Source: CAWBJP01 sp044867425
GTDB lineage: Bacteria; Actinomycetota; Acidimicrobiia; IMCC26256; BP-133
Length of the DNA stretch: 64,000 nucleotides
Assembly (NCBI GenBank): GCA_044867425.1
Contig: JBIOUX010000208.1
Coordinates: forward strand, 1 to 64,000
Direction: 5' to 3'
Part shown: piece after piece, positions 16,190 through 25,164 of the stretch
Position numbering within the stretch: the first letter of the stretch is position 1
Layout: each line of letters starts with the position of its first letter
Position numbers and translations under genes: made by a program
Notes under the pieces: generated by a model
The model's database searches: none
Seen by the model: only the letters and a program-made list of their open reading frames with translations
What the model was told of the DNA's origin: nothing

Positions 16190-17092
16190 TCAACCGCTGA
16201 CGGGCTGACCGAACACTTCGATCTCGACCTTCCGGTAGATGTCGTCCGTGTACTTGATCTGGCAGTCGAGGTCCGCCAGCGAGACGGCGATCTCCTGCCC
16301 CTGGAGCTTCTTGAGCGCCTCAGCGTCCGAGCCGGTGAGACTGGCGGGATCGTCGCCGTCGAGGAGCTTGTCGAGACGCTCCTGGTACTCCTCGATGATC
16401 TCGTCCTGATCCTCTTCGTACTCGAAGCCCCGTTCGTGCATGCACTCCGACCAGTTCTCGGTCGCCTTGACGATTCGGGGATCAGAGTCGACCAGCACGT
16501 CTTTCGGGTTCACGTACGCGCCCGTCAACTGCTCGGCCGTGAAGACCTGCTTCACCGCTTCCCGGGTACACCCGCCGGTCCTGGAGAAATCCTCCTCGTC
16601 CAGTGTGAACACGAAGTCGGCCCTGGGCTGGTCACCCCACAAGGTACGGCTGTAGGCCGCCTGGTCCGACTCCGAGAGGCTCTTCCAGATGTCGAGGTTG
16701 GGCCCGAGTCCGGTGTCGCGGACGGGGCTGTCGAACCGGGTGGTGACGCCGAGGCCCCACTTCTCCTTGTACGACCGGCGCGTGTAGCCGGGATCCGTCC
16801 TCATCCGCTTCTGGGCCGCCTCGATGGTCTTCACGTCCACCGGGATGTACTCGAACCCCGCCTCGGTCATGCAGGCCGCGATCAACGCCTGCGTCTTCTC
16901 GACATGTTCGGCGAACTGGACCTCGTTGAGCCCGAACTCCTTGATGCCCGGGAGCGCCGCCTTCCCCGCCTTGGCGTCGGTCGATCCCCGCCCGCACGCC
17001 GACATGGCGAGCACCACGACCGCCGCCATCACCTTGGCGGCCGGCCCTGCCAGCCGCCGCGTTCCATCGCCGGATCCGGAAAACATCCCCAC
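16190..17092 (-). CDS. Predicted lipoprotein, function unknown
   Basis: A 300-residue lipoprotein with lipobox VLAMSACGRG near residue 33. The mature part is highly charged and mostly helical, with a ACMTEAGFEYIP segment and a later ECMHERGFEYEED segment that look like an internal duplication (xCMxExGFEY), followed by an acidic coiled stretch (IIEEYQERLDKLL). No family recognised, though small actinobacterial lipoproteins with paired CMxExGF motifs are common. GTG 17092 has AGGAG at a spacing of 6; ATG 17086 is an alternative. Confidence 0.7.
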   Translation of the reverse strand: MGMFSGSGDGTRRLAGPAAKVMAAVVVLAMSACGRGSTDAKAGKAALPGIKEFGLNEVQFAEHVEKTQALIAACMTEAGFEYIPVDVKTIEAAQKRMRTDPGYTRRSYKEKWGLGVTTRFDSPVRDTGLGPNLDIWKSLSESDQAAYSRTLWGDQPRADFVFTLDEEDFSRTGGCTREAVKQVFTAEQLTGAYVNPKDVLVDSDPRIVKATENWSECMHERGFEYEEDQDEIIEEYQERLDKLLDGDDPASLTGSDAEALKKLQGQEIAVSLADLDCQIKYTDDIYRKVEIEVFGQPVSG

Positions 17093-17278
17093 GTCGCGCT
17101 CCTGAAATCGTCAATAGGGAAAGCCCCCACGCGCCACGGCGCGCCGGGCGGTTTGTCCTTTATGTTCGGCATGGGATGGCGGTATCCTTGGTCTGTCGCC
17201 AGTGATTTTCTGACTGGCCGGCTGGGATGCGACTCGGGTGTGCTCCCGGGGTCGCGGTGGGTTGTAGGAGGCTGGGGA

Positions 17279-18457
17279 ATGAGGCGTAGGCACCTCGTGG
17301 TTCTGCTTGCCGGTGCGGCGTTGCTGTCTTCGGTGGCCACCTGGGTCGGCGCCGCCCAGATCCGCTCGCCGGCCGAAGCGGCGGCCCGCACCGCGCCGCC
17401 CACACCGTCGCCGATCCTGGTCCCGGTGGTCGAACAGGTGCTGACCACCAAAGTGGTGACCCGGGGAACGGCCAGCTACGGCTCCCCGAGGGAGATCAGG
17501 GTGGTCCCGAGCGCCTTGAAGTCGGGGCCCAGGGTCATCACGTCCCTCCCGGATCCGGGGTCGGTGGTGGCCCCCGGGGAGATCCTCCTCACGATCTCCG
17601 GCCGCCCCGTGTTCCTGTTCGACGGCGCCCAGCCCGCCTACCGCGATCTGGGGCCGGGCATGTCGGGGGCGGATGTCAGCCAGCTCGAGCGGGGACTGGC
17701 GAGCGCGGGGTTCGACCCCGGTGCCGTCGACGGGACCTACGACCAGGCCACCGGCGCCGCCCTCGCCTCCCTCTACGCACACGACGGCGTGGCACCGGTG
17801 GTGGCCAGCGAGGGTCAGCTGGCCAGGGCGCGTCCCATCGAGGCCGATCTCGTGGCCGGCACACGGGCGCGCAGCGGCGTGCAGCTTCCCGCCGACGAGG
17901 TGGTCTTCGTGCCCTCGGCTCCTGTCCGGGTCAGCGAGCTCGTGGCCGGCGTCGGCGCGCCACCCGACGCCGCCGTCCTCAAGGTCACCGGGTCCGAGGT
18001 CGTCGTCGACGGGTTCCTCCCCGTCGAGCAGGCGGCGCTGGTGAAGGCCGGGTCGCAGCTGACGGTCGACGAGCCCGCCCTCGGCATCAACGCCTCGGGG
18101 CGGGTGGCCAGGGTTGCCGGCCGTCCCGGGACGGACGGGGCCGACCCCTTCCACGTCGCCTTCCAGGTGGCGGTCGACGACCCGCCCCCGACCCTGGTGG
18201 GGTCCTCGGTTCGGCTGACCGTCCCGATCGAATCGACGCCCGAGGCCGGCCTCACCGTTCCGGTGAGCGCCGTCTCCACCGGCCCCGACGGTGCGTCCCG
18301 GGTGCAGAAGTCGGTCGGGGGCGCGATCCAAGTGGTACCCGTGAAGACAGGGCTGTCGGCCGACGGCTACGTCAGCCTCATGGCGCCGAAGGGGAACCTT
18401 GCGGCCGGCGACCTCGTCATCGTCGGCTTCGAGGGCGATCCCCGGGCCAAGGGCTGA
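17279..18457 (+). CDS. Periplasmic adaptor-like protein with peptidoglycan-binding domain
   Basis: A 392-residue exported adaptor of a MacAB-like ABC system. It has an N-terminal signal anchor (RRRHLVVLLAGAALLSSV). A half barrel-sandwich segment follows, and then a PG_binding_1 domain near residues 125-160 (GPGMSGADVSQLERGLASAG, then FDPGAVDGTYDQAT). After it come the remaining beta domains, ending with LMAPKGNLAAGDLVIVGFEG. Insertion of a peptidoglycan-binding domain in such adaptors is typical of monoderm actinobacteria. AGGAGG at 17266-17271 lies 7 bases before the ATG. The ATPase start follows immediately after the stop. Confidence 0.82.
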   Translation: MRRRHLVVLLAGAALLSSVATWVGAAQIRSPAEAAARTAPPTPSPILVPVVEQVLTTKVVTRGTASYGSPREIRVVPSALKSGPRVITSLPDPGSVVAPGEILLTISGRPVFLFDGAQPAYRDLGPGMSGADVSQLERGLASAGFDPGAVDGTYDQATGAALASLYAHDGVAPVVASEGQLARARPIEADLVAGTRARSGVQLPADEVVFVPSAPVRVSELVAGVGAPPDAAVLKVTGSEVVVDGFLPVEQAALVKAGSQLTVDEPALGINASGRVARVAGRPGTDGADPFHVAFQVAVDDPPPTLVGSSVRLTVPIESTPEAGLTVPVSAVSTGPDGASRVQKSVGGAIQVVPVKTGLSADGYVSLMAPKGNLAAGDLVIVGFEGDPRAKG

Positions 18458-18458
18458 C

Positions 18459-19136
18459 ATGGCGGCGCCGATGGTCGAGCTGGCTGGGATCAGCCGGACG
18501 TACGGGTCGGACGCGCCGGTGCCGGCGCTGCGTGACGTCGACTTCACGGTCGCCGGCGGTGAGCGCGTGGCCGTGGTGGGAGCGTCCGGGTCGGGGAAGA
18601 CGACGCTGCTCAACATCATCGGCTGCCTCGACCGGCCCGACACCGGCTCCTACCGGCTCAACGGCCTCGACGTGGCCAGGCTCGACGACCGGCGACGAGC
18701 GGGGATCCGCAGCCGCGACATCGGGTTCGTGTTCCAGTCGTTCCACCTGCTCTCGTACCGGACCGTGCTTGAGAACGTCATGCTGGCCGAGGCCTACGGG
18801 CGGCGGGAACGGGGGGGCCGGGCCGAGCGGGCCCGGGCCGCCCTGTCGGCGGTGGGCCTGGACCACCGGGTGGACCACCTGCCCACCCGCCTGTCCGGGG
18901 GGGAGCGGCAACGGGTGGCGATCGCCCGGGCGCTCGTCAACCGCCCCCGCCTGATGCTCTGCGACGAGCCCACCGGCAATCTCGATTCCAACTCGACGAC
19001 GAGCATCCTGGAACTGCTCGGCGTTCTTCACGGTGAAGGGCTCACGATCGTCATGATCACCCACGACCCGGGTGTCGCCGCCTGGTCGGAGCGTCAGGTG
19101 CGCATCGTCGACGGCCGGATCAGTGGTGACCTGTGA
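18459..19136 (+). CDS. MacB/LolD-type ABC transporter ATPase
   Basis: A 225-residue ABC ATPase. Walker A is GASGSGKTT, the Q-loop is in FVFQSFHLLSYRTV, the signature is RLSGGERQRVAIARAL and Walker B is LMLCDEPTGNLDS, followed by the H-loop ITHD. The sequence is of the MacB/LolD/FtsE class that powers mechanotransmission rather than classical transport. The ATG lies just after the adaptor stop, and its own stop overlaps the permease start. Confidence 0.92.
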   Translation: MAAPMVELAGISRTYGSDAPVPALRDVDFTVAGGERVAVVGASGSGKTTLLNIIGCLDRPDTGSYRLNGLDVARLDDRRRAGIRSRDIGFVFQSFHLLSYRTVLENVMLAEAYGRRERGGRAERARAALSAVGLDHRVDHLPTRLSGGERQRVAIARALVNRPRLMLCDEPTGNLDSNSTTSILELLGVLHGEGLTIVMITHDPGVAAWSERQVRIVDGRISGDL

Positions 19137-20383
19137 TGGCCACCGAGCCTGACCGGCCGCAGAAGGAGATGCCCGACGTGTCGAGGATGTGGCCGCGGGA
19201 CCTGGTGTTCGAGGCGTTCGCAGGGATCTTCGCCCGCCCGGGCCGCATGGTGCTGACCGTTCTCGGAACGGTGATCGGGCTCACCGCCCTGGTGGCCACA
19301 CTGGGACTGTCGCGGACGGCCAGCAACCAGATCGTCGGCCGGTTCGACGCCCTGGCGGCGACCGAGATCACCGTCTCCTCGCTCCCCGCCGCCGAAGGGC
19401 AGCCGTCCAATGACCTCCCATGGGACGCCTCCCAACGGGTCCAGCGTCTCAACGGGGTCGTGGCCGCAGGGGCCATGAGCGCGGTCGACGTCGGGGGGGC
19501 GCTCGTCAGCGGATCCCCCATCAGCGACCCGAAGCGCCGGTCCCGGTTCAAGCTGGCCGTCGAAGCCGCCTCGCCCGACCTGTTCGCCCCGGTGCACGCG
19601 CACCTTCGCACCGGCCGCTTTCCCGATGAGGGCCACTCCCGCCGGCAGGAGAAGGTGGCCGTCCTCGGCGCCAACGCCGCCCGTCAGCTGGGCATCGCCC
19701 GCCTCGACGCGCTGCCGGCGATCACCATCGGTGACGAGCCCTTCATGGTCATCGGCATCATCGACAAGGTCGAGCGCAAGCACACGCTGCTGAGCTCGGT
19801 CATCATCCCGGAGGGCACCGCCCGCTCTCTCTACCGGCTGCGTGCGCCCCTGTCGGTGGTGATCGAGACCCAGGTCGGAGCCGCCTCGCTGCTCGCCCGG
19901 CAGGTCCCGCTGGCGCTGCGGCCGGACGTGCCCGGCGGGCTCAAGGTCGCCTCTCCCGAGCAGCCCCAGGCCGCCCGGGCCGGCGTCGTCAGTGACCTGA
20001 ACGTGCTCTTCCTCATGCTCGGAGGCGTGTCCCTGCTCGTCGGCGCCATCGGCATCGCCAACGTGACCCTGGTCTCGGTGATGGAGCGAACCGGCGAGAT
20101 CGGCCTGCGCCGGGCGCTCGGCGCGTCCCGGCGCCACATCGCGTTGCAGTTCCTGCTCGAGAGCGCCACCATCGGCGGCGTGGGCGGGTCGTTCGGGGCC
20201 AGCGCCGGCATGCTCGTCGTGGTCGGCGTGGCCGCGTACCAGACCTGGACCCCGGTGCTCGACCCCCTGATCCCTCTCCTGGCGCCGCTCGTCGGCGGGC
20301 TCACGGGCCTGGTGGCGGGCTTCTACCCGGCGTTGCGAGCAGCACGGCTGGAACCCGTGGAGGCGTTGAGGGCGGGAACATGA
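19136..20383 (+). CDS. MacB-like ABC transporter permease (FtsX family)
   Basis: A 415-residue permease with the MacB topology: one helix after about 35 residues (MVLTVLGTVIGLTALVATLG), a large extracytoplasmic MacB core domain (residues about 60-270), and three C-terminal FtsX helices starting at VLFLMLGGVSLLVGAIGIAN, with the conserved GEIGLRRALGASRRHI coupling segment. Together with the adaptor and ATPase it probably exports peptides, lipids or antibiotics or transmits conformational signals. The ATG at 19136 overlaps the ATPase stop; GTG 19133 is an alternative. Confidence 0.9.
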   Translation: MATEPDRPQKEMPDVSRMWPRDLVFEAFAGIFARPGRMVLTVLGTVIGLTALVATLGLSRTASNQIVGRFDALAATEITVSSLPAAEGQPSNDLPWDASQRVQRLNGVVAAGAMSAVDVGGALVSGSPISDPKRRSRFKLAVEAASPDLFAPVHAHLRTGRFPDEGHSRRQEKVAVLGANAARQLGIARLDALPAITIGDEPFMVIGIIDKVERKHTLLSSVIIPEGTARSLYRLRAPLSVVIETQVGAASLLARQVPLALRPDVPGGLKVASPEQPQAARAGVVSDLNVLFLMLGGVSLLVGAIGIANVTLVSVMERTGEIGLRRALGASRRHIALQFLLESATIGGVGGSFGASAGMLVVVGVAAYQTWTPVLDPLIPLLAPLVGGLTGLVAGFYPALRAARLEPVEALRAGT

Positions 20384-20412
20384 TCTTGCCGTCCTTGGCT
20401 ACACGCCTTGAG

Positions 20413-20418
20413 TAGCCT
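20413..20418 (+). promoter_or_regulatory. -10 box of probable leaderless promoter for the Nudix gene
   Basis: TAGCCT 8 bases before the ATG at 20427, with no Shine-Dalgarno sequence between. Confidence 0.45.
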
Positions 20419-20426
20419 TTGGGACG

Positions 20427-21326
20427 ATGCGTTTTCGCCGGCGGCGTGACGCGCCTCCCGAATCCGAGGCCGACGACTCCGTTTGGGCGCGCCCCTCAGA
20501 CGAAGCCGAACCCGAGGCGCTCGAGACGGTTGTGCCGGCGGAAGGATCGCTGGGTGAGCCGGCGTACGTGTTCGCCGAGGAACCCGCCCACGAGCTTGTC
20601 GATGAGCCGGCCGAGGGCGTCGCCGAGGAGCCCGCCGGAGAGATCGCCGAAGATCCGGTCTACGAGTTGCTGGAGGAGCCGACCTACGAGTCGGCGGGGG
20701 AGCCCGAGCTTCCGGTTGACGAGCCCGTCGCGGTGCCGGCGGACAATTTGGTCGAGATGCCGGCGGACGAGCTGGTCGAGATACCGGCGGATGACCCGTT
20801 CGAGGAGCCGGGCCCCGTCGAGGCACCGACCCCACCCGCCCCGGCGCCCGTCACCCGCTGGCGGGGCGGCCGGGAGGACGCCGTGCCCGGCGCCGAGGGC
20901 ACGGTGCGGGCGGCCGGGGGCGTGGTGTGGAGCCGGTGGCGGGGCGGGGTGCGCGTGGCGGTGGTCCACCGGCCCCGATACGACGACTGGAGCCTGCCCA
21001 AGGGCAAAGCCGGCCCGGGGGAGAGCGACGCCGAATGCGCCCTGCGGGAGGTCAGGGAGGAGACGGGCCTGGCCTGCTCGCTGGGTGAGGAGCTGGGCAC
21101 CGCGACCTACCACGACCGCCACGGCCGGCTGAAGACCGTCGTCTACTTCGCCATGGAGCCGCTGGGTGGCGGCGAGGGACCACAGGCCGAGGTGGACGAG
21201 GTCCGCTGGCTCGGGCTGGAGGACGCCAAGCAGCTCCTGACCTACGCCCGGGACGTGGACATGCTCGACGCCCTGGCCGCCTCAGTCTCCGGATGGGAGC
21301 AGCCCGGAGCCTCACCCGCCGGCTGA
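20427..21326 (+). CDS. Nudix hydrolase with acidic repetitive N-terminal extension
   Basis: A 299-residue protein. The C-terminal half is a MutT-like Nudix domain with a perfect Nudix box from GKAGPGE to REETGL (near residues 194-216), so it should hydrolyse a nucleoside diphosphate derivative; the substrate is open. The first 140 residues are a low-complexity acidic region made of degenerate units such as EEPAxEL, VDEPAEGV and VEMPADELVEIPADD, without any fold I recognise. MutT1 of mycobacteria has instead a C-terminal histidine phosphatase domain, which is missing here. Transcription is probably leaderless. Confidence 0.85.
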   Translation: MRFRRRRDAPPESEADDSVWARPSDEAEPEALETVVPAEGSLGEPAYVFAEEPAHELVDEPAEGVAEEPAGEIAEDPVYELLEEPTYESAGEPELPVDEPVAVPADNLVEMPADELVEIPADDPFEEPGPVEAPTPPAPAPVTRWRGGREDAVPGAEGTVRAAGGVVWSRWRGGVRVAVVHRPRYDDWSLPKGKAGPGESDAECALREVREETGLACSLGEELGTATYHDRHGRLKTVVYFAMEPLGGGEGPQAEVDEVRWLGLEDAKQLLTYARDVDMLDALAASVSGWEQPGASPAG

Positions 21327-21359
21327 CGCCCCGCTCTGAGAGCCCCCCGGGGACCCGGG

Positions 21360-21365
21360 TACCCT
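21360..21365 (+). promoter_or_regulatory. -10 box of probable leaderless promoter for the binding-protein gene
   Basis: TACCCT 7 bases before the ATG at 21373, with no Shine-Dalgarno sequence between. Confidence 0.5.
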
Positions 21366-21372
21366 GAGGTCC

Positions 21373-22884
21373 ATGATCGGCCGCACCCGCCTCGTCGCCC
21401 TGGTGGTGGCGGTGCTGGCGGCCGCCGCCTGCGGCCAGAAGGCAGGGGTCTCAGGCCGAGGTGAACCCCTGGCCGCCGGCCGGGGCACACCGGTGGAGGC
21501 GACGCCGTCCGGCGCCGGTGGCTTCCCCGTTGACGATCCGGCCGCCGGGACGGCGCCCGTCGTGGTGGCGCCGTCGGGTATCGCCGGCCCGTCCCCGGTG
21601 CCGGGGCGGGCGGTCGCCGGCACCAGCGGCGCGGTGCCCGGAACCCCGGCTTCCGCCCCCAGCGGACGGGCCACCGCGGCGGGTGCCTCCGGCCGCTCCT
21701 CCGGGGCGGCGCCGGCGCCCGAGTCCGCCACCGGGCCCGCCTCTCCCGCCCCCTCGGGTGGCCCTGGGCCTGCCCCGGCGGCTGAGGATCGCACCGGGGT
21801 GAGCGACACCGAGATCGTCATCGGCCTGCACGCTCCCATCACGGGGGCGGCGCCCGTCCCCCAGGACAGCCTGGAGAAGGCCAAGGGCCTGTACTGGCGG
21901 TTCGTAGCCGAGCGCGGCGGGATCTTCGGCCGCAACGTGCGAGTCGTCATCAAGGACGATCAGTTCAACCCGGCTCACGCCGTCCAGGTGTGCCGGGAGA
22001 TGGTGGAGCGGGACAAGGTCTTCCTCCTCATGGGCATCGGTACCGATCAGACCATTGCCTGCGCCCGCTACGCCGGCCAGGTGGGTGTCCCCTACTTCGC
22101 CACGGGCGGGAGCCAGGCCGGCTTCGCCGACCTGCCCACCTATTTCAACGTGTCCATGACCTTCCCCCAGCAGGCCCCCATGGTGGCCCGGCTGGTGCAG
22201 CGGGCGAACCTGTCCAAGGTCGCCATCCTGACCATCAACACCCCGAACTACGAAGACACCCACCGCGCCCTGGAGGCGGCGGCCAGGAACGCCGGCCTGC
22301 AGGTGGTGCGCAGCAGCAGGATCAACAAGAACGCCAGCCAGTCGGAGACGCTGGCCGAAACCAACGCCATGCGCACCGCCGGGGCGGAGGCGGCCATGAT
22401 GATGGTGGCCCCCCTGGTGTTCCTCAACCTGGCCCACGCCGCCCAGGGCCAGGCCTACAACCCGCTGTGGACCGGCCCCGGACTCTCCAACGGCTTGAAC
22501 CTGGTGGCCGAGTTCGGCTGCCCCTCCATCGGCCGGGCGACCTTCCTCTCACCTTTCCCGCAGCTCGACGTCATCGACCGCTTCGACGCCGACTACCGGG
22601 CGCAGTACCGCAGGGTGAACGGAGAAGAGGCCGACGACCTCGGCCTCGCCCTGTGGGGGCTGGACAAGACCCTGCACCGCTTCTTCGAGGCCACCGGCAA
22701 GGATCTGTCCCGCCAGCGGTTCATGGCCACCCTGCGCAGCGGGCGGGAGTTCGCCTCCAACATCCTCCCGCCGGTGCGCTACAGCCCGGGCAACCCCTTC
22801 GGCGCCTCGCAGGCACATGTGCTCCAGGCCGACTGCTCGAGCCGGACCTACAAGACGCTGCACACCTTCGTCGCTGCCCTCTAG
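21373..22884 (+). CDS. Branched-chain amino-acid-type ABC substrate-binding lipoprotein
   Basis: A 503-residue exported lipoprotein. The lipobox VLAAAACGQ gives an acylated Cys near residue 20. Residues 25-135 are a Gly/Pro/Ala-rich linker. The rest is a type I periplasmic binding protein of the LivJ class (SDTEIVIGLHAPITGAAP, then MVERDKVFLLMGIGTD). The ligand could be an amino acid, amide, urea or another small solute. No permease or ATPase genes of this transporter lie in the window, so it is an orphan here and may signal rather than transport. The mRNA is probably leaderless. Confidence 0.85.
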   Translation: MIGRTRLVALVVAVLAAAACGQKAGVSGRGEPLAAGRGTPVEATPSGAGGFPVDDPAAGTAPVVVAPSGIAGPSPVPGRAVAGTSGAVPGTPASAPSGRATAAGASGRSSGAAPAPESATGPASPAPSGGPGPAPAAEDRTGVSDTEIVIGLHAPITGAAPVPQDSLEKAKGLYWRFVAERGGIFGRNVRVVIKDDQFNPAHAVQVCREMVERDKVFLLMGIGTDQTIACARYAGQVGVPYFATGGSQAGFADLPTYFNVSMTFPQQAPMVARLVQRANLSKVAILTINTPNYEDTHRALEAAARNAGLQVVRSSRINKNASQSETLAETNAMRTAGAEAAMMMVAPLVFLNLAHAAQGQAYNPLWTGPGLSNGLNLVAEFGCPSIGRATFLSPFPQLDVIDRFDADYRAQYRRVNGEEADDLGLALWGLDKTLHRFFEATGKDLSRQRFMATLRSGREFASNILPPVRYSPGNPFGASQAHVLQADCSSRTYKTLHTFVAAL

Positions 22885-23016
22885 ACGCTCGTCATCCTTC
22901 AGCGGAGATTCCGGCGTTCCTGAGCAACGACAGGTGTGGCGGAAGAACGCCGAGACGCACGCTTACGTTTCCCGAAACTCCGATGTCCGGCGCCAGAGAG
23001 GGGGCGGCGGCGCCGG

Positions 23017-23022
23017 TACGCT
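23017..23022 (+). promoter_or_regulatory. -10 box of probable leaderless promoter for the polytopic membrane gene
   Basis: TACGCT 6 bases before the GTG at 23029, with no Shine-Dalgarno sequence between. Confidence 0.45.
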
Positions 23023-23028
23023 CCCGAT

Positions 23029-24372
23029 GTGGTCCAGGTCACGGAACAGGTGGCGGGGCGGGCGTGTGGCTCCACGCCCGCCGCCCGGGATCGGAGGCGG
23101 CTCGCCACCACCAGCCTGGCGGCGTTGGCGGGGTGGGCCGCGCTCGTGGTCGTCGCCCACCTGTGGGGCCGCCAGCTGCTCGACGCCGGTCACCGGCTCC
23201 AGCTCGGCCTCGACGGGGGGGCGCCGCCGCTGGTCGGGGCTCTCGACCTGCGCCTCGGGGCCCGGGCCCTGCCCGGCTTCCTCCTGGCCACCGGCGCCGT
23301 GATCTGGGGGCCGGCGCTGGCCGTCCGCCTCGGCTGGCGCCGTCTCCTGGCCGCCGCCGCCCTGGGAGCCGCCGGCTTCGCCCTGGCCCTGGCCGTGATT
23401 GACCCCGGCGGCGCGACCCAGCCCCTCCTGGGCCGGGGTGAGTACCTCCACGACGTGAGCCGCGTCGGTTCGCCCCTCGCCTTCCTCGAAGGCTTCACCG
23501 ATCGCCTGGCCGGCTACCACACCCACACCCAGGGCCACCCGCCGGGAATGCTGCTCGTGCTGTGGACCTTCGACCGGCTGGGCCTGGCCGGTGCCGGCTG
23601 GACCGCCGCCCTCGTCATCGCCGCCGGCGCCGCCGCCGTGCCCGCCACTCTGGTGGCCGTGCGGGCCGTCGCCGGGGAGGCGCCGGCCCGGGCCGCCGCT
23701 CCCTTCCTCGTCCTCGCTCCCGCCGCCATCTGGGTGGCCACCACCGCCGACGCCCTCTACATGGGCGTCATCGCCGCCGGCATCGCCCTCCTGGCCCTGG
23801 CCGGCGCCATCGGCCGGCCGAGATCGGAGGCGCTGGCCGCCGGCGCCGGTCTCGTCCTTGGCACGGCGTGCTTCCTCAGCTACGGCGCCGTCCTGGCGGC
23901 GCCCATCGCCGGCGCCGTGGCCCTCGCCCAGCGGCGGTGGCGGCCACTCCTCATCGCCGCCGCCGCCGCCCTGGCCGTGGCCGGGGTGTTCGCCGCCGCC
24001 GGGTTCTGGTGGCCCGACGGCCTCGGCGCCACCCGTACCGCCTACGTCGCCGGGGTGGCCGGCCGCCGCCCGTACGGCTACTTCCTGGTGGCCAACCTGG
24101 CCGCCTTCGCTCTCGTCGCCGGCCCGGCCGCCGCCGTGGCCGTCACCCGGCTCCGCCCGGGGCGGATGGGGCTCCTGGTGGGCGGCGCGCTTCTGGCTGT
24201 GGTCCTGGCCGACCTGTCCGGGCTGTCCAAGGGCGAAGTGGAGCGCATCTGGTTGCCCTTCGCCCCCTGGGTGCTGGCCGCCACCGCCCTGCTCGGGGGC
24301 GGGCGGGGCTGGCTCGGTCTGCAGGCCGGCGCCGCCGTGGCTCTCGCCGTCTCGGTGCGCACGCCGTGGTGA
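23029..24372 (+). CDS. Polytopic membrane protein, GT-C glycosyltransferase-like
   Basis: A 447-residue integral membrane protein with roughly ten to twelve helices. A long first extracytoplasmic loop carries GGATQPLLGRGEYLHDVSR and DRLAGYHTHTQGHPPGMLL, a GHPPG-type motif seen in polyprenyl-phosphate-dependent (GT-C) mannosyl- and arabinosyltransferase-like proteins. A later LSKGEVERIWLPFAPWVL segment is typical of the same group. It may add a sugar to a surface polymer. GTG 23029 is preferred to the longer frame because of the leaderless-type promoter. Its TGA overlaps the response regulator ATG. Confidence 0.65.
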   Translation: MVQVTEQVAGRACGSTPAARDRRRLATTSLAALAGWAALVVVAHLWGRQLLDAGHRLQLGLDGGAPPLVGALDLRLGARALPGFLLATGAVIWGPALAVRLGWRRLLAAAALGAAGFALALAVIDPGGATQPLLGRGEYLHDVSRVGSPLAFLEGFTDRLAGYHTHTQGHPPGMLLVLWTFDRLGLAGAGWTAALVIAAGAAAVPATLVAVRAVAGEAPARAAAPFLVLAPAAIWVATTADALYMGVIAAGIALLALAGAIGRPRSEALAAGAGLVLGTACFLSYGAVLAAPIAGAVALAQRRWRPLLIAAAAALAVAGVFAAAGFWWPDGLGATRTAYVAGVAGRRPYGYFLVANLAAFALVAGPAAAVAVTRLRPGRMGLLVGGALLAVVLADLSGLSKGEVERIWLPFAPWVLAATALLGGGRGWLGLQAGAAVALAVSVRTPW

Positions 24373-25070
24373 TGACCCCCAACCGCGTGCTGGTGGTCGA
24401 GGACGACGCCACCGTGGCCGAGGTCGTCATGCGCTACCTGGAGCGGGAGGGCTTCGAGGTGGAGACGGTGGCCGACGGGCTGGTCGCCCTCGACCGGGCC
24501 CGGGCGGCGCTGCCCGACGTGGTCGTCCTCGACCTCATGCTGCCCGGTCTCGACGGCCTGGAGGTCTGCCGCCGCCTGCGGGCGGTGGCTCCCATTCCCG
24601 TCATCATGCTCACCGCCCGGGGCGAGGAGTCCGACCGGGTCCTGGGGCTGGAGCTCGGCGCCGACGACTACGTGACCAAACCGTTCTCCCCCCGGGAGCT
24701 GACGGCCCGGGTGAAGTCCGTGCTGCGGCGGGCGGCGGGGCCGCTGGCCGCCGCCACCGTGGCCGGCGAACCGGAGGTGCTCGTCGCCGGCGACCTGGAG
24801 GTCGACACATCGGCCCGGGACGTGCGGGTGGGCGGGACCCTGGCCGCCCTTACCGCCCGGGAGTTCGAGCTGCTGGTGTTCCTCATGCGCCGCCCCCGCC
24901 GGGTGTTCCGCCGGGAGGAGCTGCTCGAGCACGTGTGGGGCTACACCTACGGCGACACGTCCACCGTCACCGTCCACATCCGGCGCCTGCGCGAGAAGGT
25001 GGAGGCCGACCCATCGGCGCCCGCCCACCTCCAGACCGTCTGGGGCGTCGGCTACCGCTTCGATCCATGA
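24372..25070 (+). CDS. OmpR-family response regulator
   Basis: A 232-residue regulator. The receiver domain has the acidic pair in VVEDDA, the phospho-acceptor Asp in VVVLDLMLPGLDG (about residue 54), Thr in IMLTARG and Lys in VTKPFSPREL. The C-terminal winged helix includes LTAREFELLVFLMRRPRRVF and STVTVHIRRLREKVE. It overlaps the stop of the membrane gene. Its kinase partner is the gene at 25165, from which it is separated by a REP-like element. Target genes cannot be deduced. Confidence 0.93.
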   Translation: MTPNRVLVVEDDATVAEVVMRYLEREGFEVETVADGLVALDRARAALPDVVVLDLMLPGLDGLEVCRRLRAVAPIPVIMLTARGEESDRVLGLELGADDYVTKPFSPRELTARVKSVLRRAAGPLAAATVAGEPEVLVAGDLEVDTSARDVRVGGTLAALTAREFELLVFLMRRPRRVFRREELLEHVWGYTYGDTSTVTVHIRRLREKVEADPSAPAHLQTVWGVGYRFDP

Positions 25071-25072
25071 CT

Positions 25073-25129
25073 ATGGCTCTTCGCCTGGCGGCTCATCGCG
25101 GTGCGGACGGGGGCCCCTGCCCCGTCCGC
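25073..25129 (+). repeat. REP-like hairpin element, copy 3
   Basis: The 27-base head 25073-25099 is identical to 11758-11784. It is followed by a perfect 10-bp stem GCGGACGGGG/CCCCGTCCGC around the loop GCCCCTG (25103-25129). It sits between the response regulator and histidine kinase genes of one operon. Confidence 0.75.
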
Positions 25130-25164
25130 CCCAATTGGGCGGCGCAGTGCGCTATCACGGTCCG

